Shown here: positions 34,226-44,603 of the stretch, piece after piece | Position numbering within the stretch: the stretch's first letter is position 1 | Layout: every line of letters starts with the position of its first letter | From: Hydrogenispora ethanolica | Lineage (GTDB): Bacteria > Bacillota > UBA4882 > UBA8346 | Assembly: GCF_004340685.1 (NCBI RefSeq) | Contig: NZ_SLUN01000002.1 | Coordinates: 62,001-126,000 of the forward strand | Length of the DNA stretch: 64,000 nt | Reading direction: 5' to 3' | Translations under genes and position numbers: made by a program | Notes under the pieces: generated by a model | Told to the model about the DNA's origin: nothing | The model's input: only the letters and a program-made list of their open reading frames with translations | Databases searched by the model: none

Positions 34226-35554
34226 ATGGACGATTACTCTGTTATCTGGGAAAAGACACTGGAGTCCGTTTCTTCATTCCTGAGCAAGCCGAGCTTTGAG
34301 ACTTGGCTCAAACCAACCAAGCCTGTTTCCTTTCAGGACAAGGTCTTGATCGTCGAGGTACCCAACGATTTTGCCCGGGATTGGCTTGAATCCCGGTATG
34401 CCCCGCTTTTGACGGCCACGATCAAGGAGATCATGGATGAAGAGATCGAATTGCGCTTTGTAACCCCCGAACGGGAGGAATCGGTCGGGAAAGCCCCTCC
34501 CCCCAGCGTTCCGGTGACCAATGCTCCGGCGCAACCCAGTCAATTGAATCCAAAGTATACTTTTGAGAGTTTCGTGGTCGGCGAGAGCAACCGTTTTGCC
34601 CATGCCGCCTCCCTGGCGGTGGCCGAAGCGCCGGGCAAAGCTTATAATCCTTTATTTATATACGGCGGAGTCGGTTTGGGTAAAACGCACCTGATGCAAG
34701 CCATCGGCCAATTTGTCTTGAAAAATCACGCCAATTACCGGGTCGTCTATGTCTCATCCGAAAAATTCACCAATGAGCTGATCAATGCCATTCGTTTCAA
34801 CCGGACGCCGCAGTTCCGCGATACTTACCGGAACGTGGAAGTCCTGATGATTGACGATATCCAGTTTTTCGTCGGCAAAGAAAGTACTCAGGAAGAGTTT
34901 TTCCATACCTTTAATACCTTATACGAATCGGGCAAACAGATCGTGATCTCCAGCGACCGGCCTCCCAAAGAAATTCCGACCCTGGAAGATCGGCTCCGTT
35001 CCCGGTTTGAATGGGGCCTGATCACCGATATTCAAGCCCCGGACCTCGAAACGCGGATCGCGATTCTGCGCAAGAAGGCCGGCTTGGAGGGGTGGAATCT
35101 TCCCAATGAAGTGATTGTCAATATTGCCGATCAAGTCAATTCGAACATCAGGGAACTGGAAGGCGCTCTCATCCGGATTATCGCTTATGCCTCATTTCAT
35201 AATAAGCAGATCTCGCTGGATATGGCCAATGAAGTCTTGAAAGATGTCAACTCCTCCAAATCCAAGCGGGTCACAATCCCGCTGATCCAGCAAGCAGTGG
35301 CCGAATTCTTTAATATCGGGATCGAGGAACTTAAAGCGCAACGACGCTCCAAGAATGTTACCTTTCCCCGTCAAATCGCCATGTACTTGGTGCGCGAATT
35401 GACCGATTACTCGCTGCCCAAAATCGGCCAGGAATTCGGGGGCCGGGACCATACCACGGTCATCCACGCCTACGAAAAAATTCAGGATCTCATGAAGAAT
35501 GACATGGAAGTGGACCGGATCATTAAAAACTTAATCCACAAACTCGGTCAATAA
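34226..35554 (+). CDS. dnaA: Chromosomal replication initiator DnaA
   Basis: 442 residues from ATG 34226 (GAGG 9 bases upstream; the longer frame back to 34160 runs over DnaA boxes). Domain I ([25 protein letters not shown]), a Pro-rich linker, AAA+ domain with Walker [17 protein letters not shown] and Walker [10 protein letters not shown], sensor and box VII, and the C-terminal domain IV with [15 protein letters not shown], which reads the DnaA box. Typical length. Confidence 0.98.
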   Translation: MDDYSVIWEKTLESVSSFLSKPSFETWLKPTKPVSFQDKVLIVEVPNDFARDWLESRYAPLLTATIKEIMDEEIELRFVTPEREESVGKAPPPSVPVTNAPAQPSQLNPKYTFESFVVGESNRFAHAASLAVAEAPGKAYNPLFIYGGVGLGKTHLMQAIGQFVLKNHANYRVVYVSSEKFTNELINAIRFNRTPQFRDTYRNVEVLMIDDIQFFVGKESTQEEFFHTFNTLYESGKQIVISSDRPPKEIPTLEDRLRSRFEWGLITDIQAPDLETRIAILRKKAGLEGWNLPNEVIVNIADQVNSNIRELEGALIRIIAYASFHNKQISLDMANEVLKDVNSSKSKRVTIPLIQQAVAEFFNIGIEELKAQRRSKNVTFPRQIAMYLVRELTDYSLPKIGQEFGGRDHTTVIHAYEKIQDLMKNDMEVDRIIKNLIHKLGQ

Positions 35555-35790
35555 GTGGGGATTATCTCTGAATAATTTGTGATTAAAAGTTATCCACAGC
35601 TGTTGAAAAAAGTGGATCATGGGAATGATGTGCATAATTTTTTTTTCATCCACAACGCCCCCGCTCGATGAAAATGCCGCCTTTTAAGGAATGGATGGTT
35701 TTATCCACATATCAACAGCGCCTAAGACTACTACGAATTATCTTTATAATTTTAAAAAATAAAAAACAGTTGTAATAGGAGGAGTTCATA
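35555..35790. other. oriC, part 2 (dnaA-dnaN intergenic region)
   Basis: Holds two exact TTATCCACA boxes (35590-35598 and 35701-35709), weaker GTGGATCA and CATCCACAA sites, and a T-run/A-rich stretch (35637-35648; 35748-35770) that could be the unwinding region. The dnaN ribosome-binding site AGGAGGAG ends it. Confidence 0.85.
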
Positions 35791-36888
35791 ATGAATATCA
35801 CCTGCCAACAAGAGGAACTGGCCCGTTTTTTACAGATAACCGCCCGTGCGCTGGCCACGAAATCAACCTTGCCGATATTGACCGGAGTACTCCTGGAGAC
35901 GAAAGAAGATCACCTGCGCTGTGTCGCTACGGATTTAGAAATTGCCATCGAAGTAAGGGTACCCAATATTCAAATCATGAAACCGGGAATCCTGGTATTG
36001 CCGGGGAGGACATTCGTGGAGATCGTGAGACACCTGCCGGCGGTACCGGTCTCGATCGAGTTGGATGAGAATTCGAAGATGGTCAATATCCGCAGCAAAC
36101 ACTCCACTTATCAACTTCCCACCCTGCCGATGGAAGAATTCCCTGCTTTTCCGGAGAGCAAAAACGAACAGTCTTTCAGCGTCAGTGGGGAAAAAATCCG
36201 TGAAGCGATTAAACAAACCATTTTTGCCACCCTGGCCGAGGATCCAAGGCCTTTTCTATCGAGCATCCTCTGGGAAGTGACTCCGGGGAACCTGCGTTTC
36301 GTGGCTACCGACGTCAATCGGCTGGCATTGAAGGACACTCCGGTGCAATCCGACTTTCAAAAAACAGCATTGGTGCCGGTCCGGGCATTGCGGGAGATCG
36401 CCAATATCTTCGGCAACAGCAACGAGGAATTGTTGAACGTTTTCCTGGACGACAAATTCATCTTCATGAAAGGACTGGGGATAACTTTCTCCTCGCGACT
36501 GGTGGAAGCGCAATTCCCCCGCTATGAGCAGGTCATTCCGAAAGAATTTAACCGGACCGTGAAAGTGCAGCGTTCCGAGATTATCGAGGCGCTTGAGAGA
36601 ACGGCTTTGGTTAGCTACTCCGTCAAATTAAGTATCAAGGATCAACAATTGCAGATCACGGCCAAGGAACCGGATAAAGGCCGCTCCTATGAGGAACTTC
36701 ATATCGAATTTGAGGGACCGGAAATTGATATCGGATTCAATGCCAAGTTTCTATTGGATTTCTTGAAAACGGTCGATTCCGATCAAGTCAGCTTACAATT
36801 GATTCAAGAGCTCAAACCGGTACTGATGCAAGGCGTAAACGATGGGGCTTATCAGTACATCGTAATGCCATTGAAACTCTCGGTATAA
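35791..36888 (+). CDS. dnaN: DNA polymerase III sliding clamp, beta subunit
   Basis: 365 residues, three-domain beta clamp. Landmarks: MNITCQQEELARFLQ, STLPILTGVLLE, IVLPGRTF-like LVLPGRTFVEIVRHLP, RFVATDVNRLAL, the middle-domain VPVRALREIANIFG, and the C-terminal YQYIVMPLKLSV (normally ...MP(M/V)R(L)). Encircles DNA and tethers polymerase. Start preceded by AGGAGGAG. Confidence 0.98.
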   Translation: MNITCQQEELARFLQITARALATKSTLPILTGVLLETKEDHLRCVATDLEIAIEVRVPNIQIMKPGILVLPGRTFVEIVRHLPAVPVSIELDENSKMVNIRSKHSTYQLPTLPMEEFPAFPESKNEQSFSVSGEKIREAIKQTIFATLAEDPRPFLSSILWEVTPGNLRFVATDVNRLALKDTPVQSDFQKTALVPVRALREIANIFGNSNEELLNVFLDDKFIFMKGLGITFSSRLVEAQFPRYEQVIPKEFNRTVKVQRSEIIEALERTALVSYSVKLSIKDQQLQITAKEPDKGRSYEELHIEFEGPEIDIGFNAKFLLDFLKTVDSDQVSLQLIQELKPVLMQGVNDGAYQYIVMPLKLSV

Positions 36889-36908
36889 GCCAGCTTAGTC
36901 TGGCTTTT
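36887..36908 (+). terminator. Hairpin after dnaN
   Basis: AAGCCAG/CTGGCTT stem with CTTAGT loop followed by a short TT run. It overlaps the dnaN stop. The short U-tract suggests partial termination, allowing downstream replication genes to be transcribed. Confidence 0.55.
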
Positions 36909-37070
36909 CAATTCTTTTAACAAGTTGTCTTCGGATAGAAATTTTAAAAAAGGGAAAGATCTTCCTGTATAACTTATGAATCGATGGTTTATGAAAAGAC
37001 GCTGCGAGAAATATTTTTACAAAGAATTAACAAGCAATCGGCTGGATTGGCGCGCAACGGAGGTGTTTTT

Positions 37071-37295
37071 GTGGCTGAACAGCAAGTGGGCATTAATAGC
37101 GACTTCATCACCTTGGGGCAATTCTTAAAATGGGCTTCCATCGCCGATTCGGGTTTGGAAGCAAAATTTTTAGTAGCGGAAGGAAAGATTTCAGTAAACG
37201 CAGAAATAGAAAAAAGGCGGGGCCGTAAGTTGGTCCCGGGCGATCGAGTGACAGTCGCCGGTCAAACCTATCAGATTACGTTGAATAACCATTGA
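37071..37295 (+). CDS. S4-domain RNA-binding protein (YaaA type)
   Basis: 74 residues from GTG 37071, preceded by CGGAGGTG. The upstream in-frame extension to 36984 is dismissed because it lacks this site. A single S4 domain: TLGQFLKWASIADSGLEAKFLVAEGKISVNAEIEKRRGRKLVPGD. This small protein between dnaN and recF is conserved in Bacillota and is linked to ribosome assembly or rescue in relatives; the exact role here is unproven. Confidence 0.9.
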   Translation: MAEQQVGINSDFITLGQFLKWASIADSGLEAKFLVAEGKISVNAEIEKRRGRKLVPGDRVTVAGQTYQITLNNH

Positions 37296-37303
37296 GGCTT
37301 TGA

Positions 37304-38407
37304 ATGCCGTTACAAGAGTTAACCCTGAAAAATTTCCGCAATTATGAATCTCTGACTTTAGAGTTTTCACCGCGGGTCAATATTTTTTTCGGCCGAAATG
37401 CTCAAGGAAAAACGAATATTCTAGAGGCGATCGCCCTTCTTTGCCTGGGGAGGTCGTTTCGCACCCGCAAAGATGAGGAGTTCATCCGCTGGCAACAGGA
37501 GAGTTGCTATCTGAAAGGCTCCTTTCAACAACAGTCATATTCCAATGTCATCGAGATGGGCATCGGATCCCAGGAAAAGAGGATCAAGCTGGATGGACAG
37601 GTCGTCAAGAACCAGGAGCTGTTCGGCAGGGTGCCAGTGGTTCTCTTCGGACCGGATGATTTACAGATTGCCAAAGGCGGACCCCAGCACCGGCGAGATT
37701 TTTTAGATTTCTATCTGGCGCAGATTGAACCGAATTATCGCTGGATTTATTATCATTATCACCGCGTTTTGCAACAGCGTAACCGGCTGTTTAAGGTCGG
37801 AATCCGCAGCGGCGACGAGCTGGAGATCTGGGATGAACAACTGATCGAAAAGGGCGTTACGGTCATCCGCTACCGCTTGAATATGTTAGCGGCGATTCGC
37901 GATCCTGTTCGCCAAGCGCATCAGGATATCAGCGGCCATTCCGAAAGCTTGGGCCTGCAATATCTCTCCTTCAACAATCAGCCGATTCAAACCTGGGATG
38001 AAGCCGGATTGCGGGAACAATTCCGAACGGAACTCAAAAGACTGCGCCGGCAAGAAATGGAGCGCCAGATCACCTTGACCGGGCCGCACCGGGATGATCT
38101 CCGCCTGACTCTCGGTGATCAGGTTGAGTTGCGCAATTTTGGCTCTCAGGGTCAGCAACGAACGGCGGTGTTGGCCCTCAAATTGGGTTTGATCGAGAAG
38201 ATCCGCGAAAGCCGCGGCGATTATCCGATCCTGCTGTTGGATGATGTGATGGCGGAGTTTGATGATCACCGGAAAATTCAACTCTTGAGTCATTTGTTTG
38301 GTTCGACGCAGACCATTTTGACCTCGACCAACCGGGACGATTTTCCAGTCATCAATCAGGAAACCCGTCTATACGAAGTAAAACAAGGAGTCGTCAATGT
38401 CCTATAA
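37304..38407 (+). CDS. recF: DNA replication and repair protein RecF
   Basis: 367 residues. SMC-like ATPase loading RecA on gapped DNA. Walker A FFGRNAQGKTNILEAI at the N-terminus, ABC signature NFGSQGQQRTAVLALKLG and Walker B ILLLDDVMAEFDDH near the C-terminus. LTLKNFRNYESLTLEF opens the protein. Its end overlaps the next gene by 11 bases. Confidence 0.97.
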   Translation: MPLQELTLKNFRNYESLTLEFSPRVNIFFGRNAQGKTNILEAIALLCLGRSFRTRKDEEFIRWQQESCYLKGSFQQQSYSNVIEMGIGSQEKRIKLDGQVVKNQELFGRVPVVLFGPDDLQIAKGGPQHRRDFLDFYLAQIEPNYRWIYYHYHRVLQQRNRLFKVGIRSGDELEIWDEQLIEKGVTVIRYRLNMLAAIRDPVRQAHQDISGHSESLGLQYLSFNNQPIQTWDEAGLREQFRTELKRLRRQEMERQITLTGPHRDDLRLTLGDQVELRNFGSQGQQRTAVLALKLGLIEKIRESRGDYPILLLDDVMAEFDDHRKIQLLSHLFGSTQTILTSTNRDDFPVINQETRLYEVKQGVVNVL

Positions 38408-38942
38408 ACCGTTTACCGCGATTATGGAGCGTTATTTCAAACGCACCGGCGGATTGGTCAGGCTCAAAGGCGAACTGGCGGTTTATTATTGGCCCAAGGT
38501 GGCCGGACGGGAATTGGCCGCTAAGATTGAGGCCGTCCGCTATCAGGATGGCAATCTGTGGTTAAGGACGGAAAATCCGGCTCTGGCCCATCAGGTCACG
38601 TTGATGAGCCTGGAGATATTAAAAAGATTCCAAAAATTGCTGGGCCGGAACATTATCAAAAATATCAAGGTGCGGATCGCTCCGCTTTGCGAACCGCCCC
38701 GTCCCCCGGCGCCGCAGCCTTGCCCGGTGGAACTGAGTCCGGATGATGAAAAATTCATCGCAGAATGCGGCCAAGAGATTCCCGATCCGGAGATCGAAGC
38801 CCGCTTCGCGGCGGTCATGCGGAAGCATCTGAAGAATACCAAGCAGCAAGAGTTGCTCTACCGGAGCAGGTGTAAATGCTGTGGGGTACCGGTCCCCAAA
38901 AGTGATGATTTGTGCGCCTGTTGCCAGTTTCACCGGGGATGA
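38397..38942 (+). CDS. DUF721 (DciA-like) protein with C-terminal zinc ribbon
   Basis: 181 residues. DUF721 domain (about 1-95): YYWPKVAGRELAAKIEAV, NLWLRTENPALAHQVTLM, LEILKRFQKLLGRNIIKNIKVRI. A Pro-rich linker follows, then a C-terminal CKCC-(12)-CACC cluster that looks like a zinc ribbon. DciA-type proteins load the replicative helicase in many bacteria; Bacillota usually rely on DnaB/DnaI, and the role of this version is open. Translationally coupled to recF. Confidence 0.88.
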   Translation: MSYKPFTAIMERYFKRTGGLVRLKGELAVYYWPKVAGRELAAKIEAVRYQDGNLWLRTENPALAHQVTLMSLEILKRFQKLLGRNIIKNIKVRIAPLCEPPRPPAPQPCPVELSPDDEKFIAECGQEIPDPEIEARFAAVMRKHLKNTKQQELLYRSRCKCCGVPVPKSDDLCACCQFHRG

Positions 38943-39047
38943 CGCGGGTAATGCGGCGCTAACCGTTACGATTCGAAAGGATTCAACGGATTCAGACTAT
39001 ATCGCGGCTCAAAGCGGAAACGATCTTTTTATCCAGGAGGGATGATC

Positions 39048-39296
39048 ATGTTTGTACATCTCGGCGGCGATACTTTGGTGCGATCAGACTCGATCATCGC
39101 AATGATCAATTTGGAGAACGCCAAGGGTTTAGAACAACTTAAAACGTTTCTGAAAAAAAATAAAAACCCGGAATTCCTGGAAAAAATCAACTTGGACGAG
39201 TATAAGTCGGCGATCCTCACCGATCAGGAACTGCTTCTCTCACCCATTTCCACCTTGACCTTGAAGAAAAGAGCCGATTTCATCGCCAACCTATGA
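39048..39296 (+). CDS. remB: RemB/YaaB-type regulator (DUF370)
   Basis: 82 residues from ATG 39048 (GGAGG 7 bases upstream; ATG 39042 is too close). MFVHLGGDTLVRSDSIIAMINLE is the family hallmark. In Bacillus RemB lies between recF and gyrB, as here, and belongs to the RemA family of DNA-binding regulators of matrix genes. Confidence 0.9.
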   Translation: MFVHLGGDTLVRSDSIIAMINLENAKGLEQLKTFLKKNKNPEFLEKINLDEYKSAILTDQELLLSPISTLTLKKRADFIANL

Positions 39297-39360
39297 GGCC
39301 ATCGCTAACCAAATGACGCGCCAGTCATCGGGTATGGTGTATCGGAGAAAATTCTGTGAA

Positions 39361-41461
<2,101 letters not shown>

Positions 41462-41463
41462 TC

Positions 41464-42378
41464 ATGAAACAGCTTAAACTCTATCCGCTGCTGGCGATCC
41501 TAGGGGCGGTGCTGATCTGGGGTTTCTCCTTTTTGAGCATTAAGGTCACGGTAGCGGTGATCCCCCCGCTGACGATGGCTTTCATCCGTTTTGCCATGGC
41601 TTCGTTCCTGCTGTTTTGGGTCCACCGTTGGCTGGAGCCGCGGGGAAAGGTAGCCCCGGCGGATCTCCCTTTGTTGGCCGGAGCGGGCCTGATCGGGATC
41701 ACGCTTTATTTTTATTTCGAGAATAACGGCGTCAAATTGATCACTGCCTCGGCAGCCTCGATCATCATCGCCGGGATTCCGGTGTTGACCCTGCTCTCGG
41801 AGGCGCTTTTCTTCAAGGGGCCTTTCAATGGGGTCAAGGTCGGCAGCGTCCTGTTGTCAGTGGTCGGCGTGTACTTGCTGGTGACCGGGGACAGCCAGGG
41901 GTTGGGCCGACCGGGAGCCGGCCTGGGATACTTGATGATGTCCGGGGCCGCCTTAGCCTGGGTCATCTACGTGATCATCACCCGGCCCCTCTTCCGGCGC
42001 TACTCTCAGCTGACCATCGTTTGTTACCAAACCTATTTTGGAACGCTGGCGCTGGCGCCGTTTCTCTTCATTGAACGGACCGACTGGTCGGCGGTGAACA
42101 CCCCTATCGTCTGGAACTTGATTTTCATGGGAGTCTGCTGTTCGGCGCTGGCCTATTATTTTTACGTGTATGCCCTGGATAAGCTGGGCGCCAACCTGAC
42201 GGCGCTGTTTTTAAATTTGATTCCCTTCATCACGGTGCTGGCCGGCTGGCTGATTCTGGGGGAACAACTCTTGCCCCTGCAAATCCTCGGCGGACTCCTG
42301 GTCATCGCCGCAGTCTGCGTCATGGATTGGGAACCGCCGCGTTTTAAAAAATCCGTCGCCCAGACCGGACACCCTTGA
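41464..42378 (+). CDS. EamA/DMT-superfamily transporter
   Basis: 304 residues, ten predicted helices in two EamA repeats (first LLAILGAVLIWGFSFLSIKV ... YLLVTGD; second GLGYLMMSGAALAWVIYVII ... LLVIAAVCVMD). Both have the family start (A/G)xxWG or AxxWAxY. Exports or imports small metabolites; substrate not predictable. It begins two bases after the gyrB stop, so is probably co-transcribed with gyrB, which is unusual company. Confidence 0.9.
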   Translation: MKQLKLYPLLAILGAVLIWGFSFLSIKVTVAVIPPLTMAFIRFAMASFLLFWVHRWLEPRGKVAPADLPLLAGAGLIGITLYFYFENNGVKLITASAASIIIAGIPVLTLLSEALFFKGPFNGVKVGSVLLSVVGVYLLVTGDSQGLGRPGAGLGYLMMSGAALAWVIYVIITRPLFRRYSQLTIVCYQTYFGTLALAPFLFIERTDWSAVNTPIVWNLIFMGVCCSALAYYFYVYALDKLGANLTALFLNLIPFITVLAGWLILGEQLLPLQILGGLLVIAAVCVMDWEPPRFKKSVAQTGHP

Positions 42379-42499
42379 GTGCCGCCCGGCCTTGAATCGC
42401 TGCCATGGGGAAGGTCCAATTTTGGCGGCAGATGCCAAGATTTCCGAAAAACCCTTCTTGCCAAGGACAAAAAAGATATGGTAATATAATTAGGTGTCC

Positions 42500-42982
42500 A
42501 TGATGGAAGTCGATCAACTCCGCACCGATGAGCGCTATATGCGGGAAGCCCTGGCCCAGGCGGCCGAAGCCGGGTCCATCGGCGAGATTCCTATCGGCGC
42601 GATCGTGGTCCGGGAGGACCGGATCGTGGCCCGGGCGCATAACCTGCGCGAGCAGAGCGGCGACCCGACGGCTCATGCCGAGATCCTGGCGCTGCGGGAA
42701 GCGGCGGCCGCGCAAAGCCATTGGCGGCTGGCCGACGCCACGCTCTATTCGACGCTGGAGCCCTGCCCGATGTGCGCCGGCGCGCTGGTCCAAGCCCGCG
42801 TCAAACGACTGGTCTTTGGCGCCGCCGATCCGAAGGCGGGAGCCACCGGCAGCCTGATGAACATCGTCCAGGACCCCCGGTTGAACCACCGGGTAGAAGT
42901 TACCTCTGGTATTTTGGCAGAGGAATGTGGTAAAATATTAAAGGAATTTTTTCAGAAACGCCGGCAGCAGCCGGTGTCATGA
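42500..42982 (+). CDS. tadA: tRNA-specific adenosine deaminase
   Basis: About 160 residues; ATG 42500 is favoured over GTG 42494 but neither has a strong ribosome-binding site. Zinc-deaminase motifs HAE (PTAHAEILALREA) and PCPMC (TLEPCPMCAGALVQARV) are intact, followed by GAADPKAGATGSLMNI. It converts A34 to inosine in tRNA-Arg(ACG). An adequate promoter (TTGCCA, then TAATAT) lies just ahead. Two serine tRNAs follow. Confidence 0.95.
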   Translation: MMEVDQLRTDERYMREALAQAAEAGSIGEIPIGAIVVREDRIVARAHNLREQSGDPTAHAEILALREAAAAQSHWRLADATLYSTLEPCPMCAGALVQARVKRLVFGAADPKAGATGSLMNIVQDPRLNHRVEVTSGILAEECGKILKEFFQKRRQQPVS

Positions 42983-42994
42983 GAGCGCTGATCC

Positions 42995-43084
42995 GGAGAG
43001 ATGGCTGAGCGGTTGAAGGCGCCCGCCTCGAAAGCGGGTAGGGATTTACGTCCCTCGCGAGTTCGAATCTCGCTCTCTCCGCCA
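42995..43084 (+). tRNA. tRNA-Ser (CGA)
   Basis: Acceptor GGAGAGA/TCTCTCC, discriminator G, encoded CCA. Anticodon loop CTCGAAA between CCCGC and GCGGG gives CGA. The long variable arm (AGGGATTTACGTCCCT) is typical of tRNA-Ser. T-loop GTTCGAATC. Confidence 0.96.
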
Positions 43085-43118
43085 TAATAATCCACTGGTT
43101 TCGAGCAACGATTTCTGG

Positions 43119-43124
43119 TATAAT
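43119..43124 (+). promoter_or_regulatory. -10 box of tRNA-Ser (GGA) promoter
   Basis: Perfect TATAAT 17 bases before the tRNA. The -35 is weak (TTTCGA at 43099, short spacer), so only the -10 is called. Confidence 0.55.
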
Positions 43125-43140
43125 AGTATACGTCTGATCC

Positions 43141-43228
43141 GGAGAGATGGCCGAGTGGTCGAAGGCGCACGCCTGGAGCGCGTGTAGGTGTAACAGCCTC
43201 TAGGGTTCGAATCCCTATCTCTCCGCCA
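43141..43228 (+). tRNA. tRNA-Ser (GGA)
   Basis: Acceptor GGAGAGA/TCTCTCC with encoded CCA. Anticodon loop CTGGAGC within ACGC/GCGT gives GGA. Class II variable arm and T-loop GTTCGAATC. Confidence 0.96.
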
Positions 43229-43243
43229 TATAAAAACATTACG

Positions 43244-43270
43244 CCAACTCATTTTGTTGGTTTTTTTATT
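43244..43270 (+). terminator. Terminator after the tRNA-Ser pair
   Basis: CCAAC/GTTGG stem with seven-base loop and a run of seven T followed by more Ts. The following 200 bases up to array E show no supported gene. Confidence 0.75.
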
Positions 43271-43479
43271 TTTTCGGGACTTTCTTCCGCTCCGCCAGTC
43301 ATTCGGCGCGCTCCAACAACCGTCTCTCCATCGCTCCCTCCCTTCCGTCCGCTATTTTATGGCAGCCGTCACCGAGGCTATCGTAAAGTATGGCAAATAC
43401 CTTCGCTCTTGGGGAGCTTCTGCCGCTGTCCGGCGTAGCCTTTGGTCTTTGGGACCAGGATCACGGAGGCGCTTCGCGA

Positions 43480-43752
43480 AATCCGGCGCAGACTCCCGTC
43501 ACTGCCGGAATAACTCCGGAAAAGATGGCGCCCGCCGCCGCTTTGGCTGCGTTCGTAGAAGGAAGTGTGGCAGGAGTCGCCCGAATTATTGCGGGTCCCG
43601 CAGCGATATTGGCAATGGCTGCCATAGTTGCTGCGGGAACTGCGGGAACTGCGGGAAAAGGGGCGGCCGTTGCCGCAGTATCCCGGACAATTCGAGAAAG
43701 TGTGGCGGGAGCCGCCGCAGTGGCCGCGGCGATCGCAGCAACTGCGTTCATC
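43480..43752. repeat. 21-bp period array E (about 13 degenerate GC-rich units)
   Basis: From 43480 the sequence divides into 21-base units with a recurring TGC/GGC core at unit positions 5-8 (for example 43585, 43606, 43627, 43669, 43711) and frequent GCGGGA and GGCxxxGCC dyads. Unit-to-unit similarity is low and the length is constant. Frames open across it encode Ala-rich or Cys/Arg-rich strings with a seven-residue rhythm, which I take as a by-product. Confidence 0.55.
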
Positions 43753-43835
43753 GACGCCCTGGTATAAACGAAAATGACGAACGCAGCGCCCCTGGAAGTC
43801 CTTTTATCAGAGACGGCCTGAACCGGGGCGGAACT

Positions 43836-43972
43836 TTCTAAAAGCCATGTGATAAAGTCTCTCGAAGCGGAAGTCAGCTTGCAAAAAGATTTAAAACGAC
43901 TTTATCACTTGCTTTTCTGAACTTTTGTGTTCACCCTGACCTTCGGGCAGGGTTTATCACAACGCTTCTAAA
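43836..43972 (+). repeat. 135-bp palindromic element, copy R6
   Basis: TTCTAAAAGCCATGTGATAA at the left, loop very close to that of R1 (AAGCGGAAGTCAGCTTGCAA), linker CTGAACTTTTGTG, hairpin CCCTGACCTTCGGGCAGGG, right end TTTATCACAACGCTTCTAAA. It lies 63 bases after array E and before the SRP RNA. Confidence 0.9.
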
Positions 43973-43981
43973 TCTTGGAGG

Positions 43982-44009
43982 TTGATCATTTCCGGGAATA
44001 TGATACAAT
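43982..44009 (+). promoter_or_regulatory. Putative SRP RNA promoter
   Basis: TTGATC (43982-43987), 16-base spacer, TACAAT (44004-44009), about 30 bases before the RNA's closing stem. Confidence 0.6.
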
Positions 44010-44038
44010 AGATATACTTATCCAGTATTCAAGTTTGT

Positions 44039-44307
44039 GGCCATGCTAGACGGGGAGGTAGCGGTGCCTTGTAACCTGCAACCCGCTATAGCAGGGTTGA
44101 ATTCCAAGCGGAAGGCCGGTCTTCGTGAGTCCGGCCGGATGAAGTGGTGTTGAGGATTGGGTCCTGCGCAACGGAGACCTATGAACCCCGTCAGGTCCGG
44201 AAGGAAGCAGCGGTAAGTAGGACCCTTCGTGTGCCGCGGGGTTGCCTGGTCGGAGCCGGCTGATTCGGCGCGTTCGGGGGGATACAGTCAAGGCTTGGTG
44301 CATGGTC
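44039..44307 (+). ncRNA. ffs: Signal recognition particle RNA, large Bacillota type
   Basis: About 269 bases closed by GGCCATGC (44039) and GCATGGTC (44300-44307). The universally conserved SRP54-binding tip is visible as GTCAGGTCCGGAAGGAAGC with AGCAGCGGTAAG. The 5' part carries the Alu-domain-like GGTGCCTTGTAACC region. Works with Ffh in co-translational targeting. Terminator follows. Confidence 0.93.
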
Positions 44308-44320
44308 ACATCATTTTTTT

Positions 44321-44352
44321 AAAAAACGCCGGTACGTACCGGTGTTTTTTTT
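44321..44352 (+). terminator. Terminator of the SRP RNA gene
   Basis: AAAAACGCCGGTAC/GTACCGGTGTTTTT, a near-perfect stem with U-tract. From here to 44603 I see only a small hairpin around 44495-44512 (GCGGAGCCGCACTTCGGC) and no gene. Confidence 0.85.
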
Positions 44353-44603
44353 ACATCAAGCGGCCCTGTCCCCGGTCCCAGCGGAGACAGACGGAAGTAG
44401 CGGGACGCACTCCAAGGCGGCAATCGGCTTTCCTCGGCCATTTGTTGCAGGATTTGACGGGCCGATAGCCAATATATATCCTTTAGATTATGTTGCGGAG
44501 CCGCACTTCGGCTACATGAAGGAGTAATAAACCAGAAAATGGTTATTCTGAATATGTCGAATTCATTGACGAGGGGCCCCTTATTCCATGGGGCCGGTGG
44601 ATC

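Noticed and set aside
43390-43767. Ala-rich 125-residue frame over array E
   Set aside because: Weak translation signal (no Shine-Dalgarno) and a heptad rhythm matching the DNA period; kept only as an alternative under finding E.
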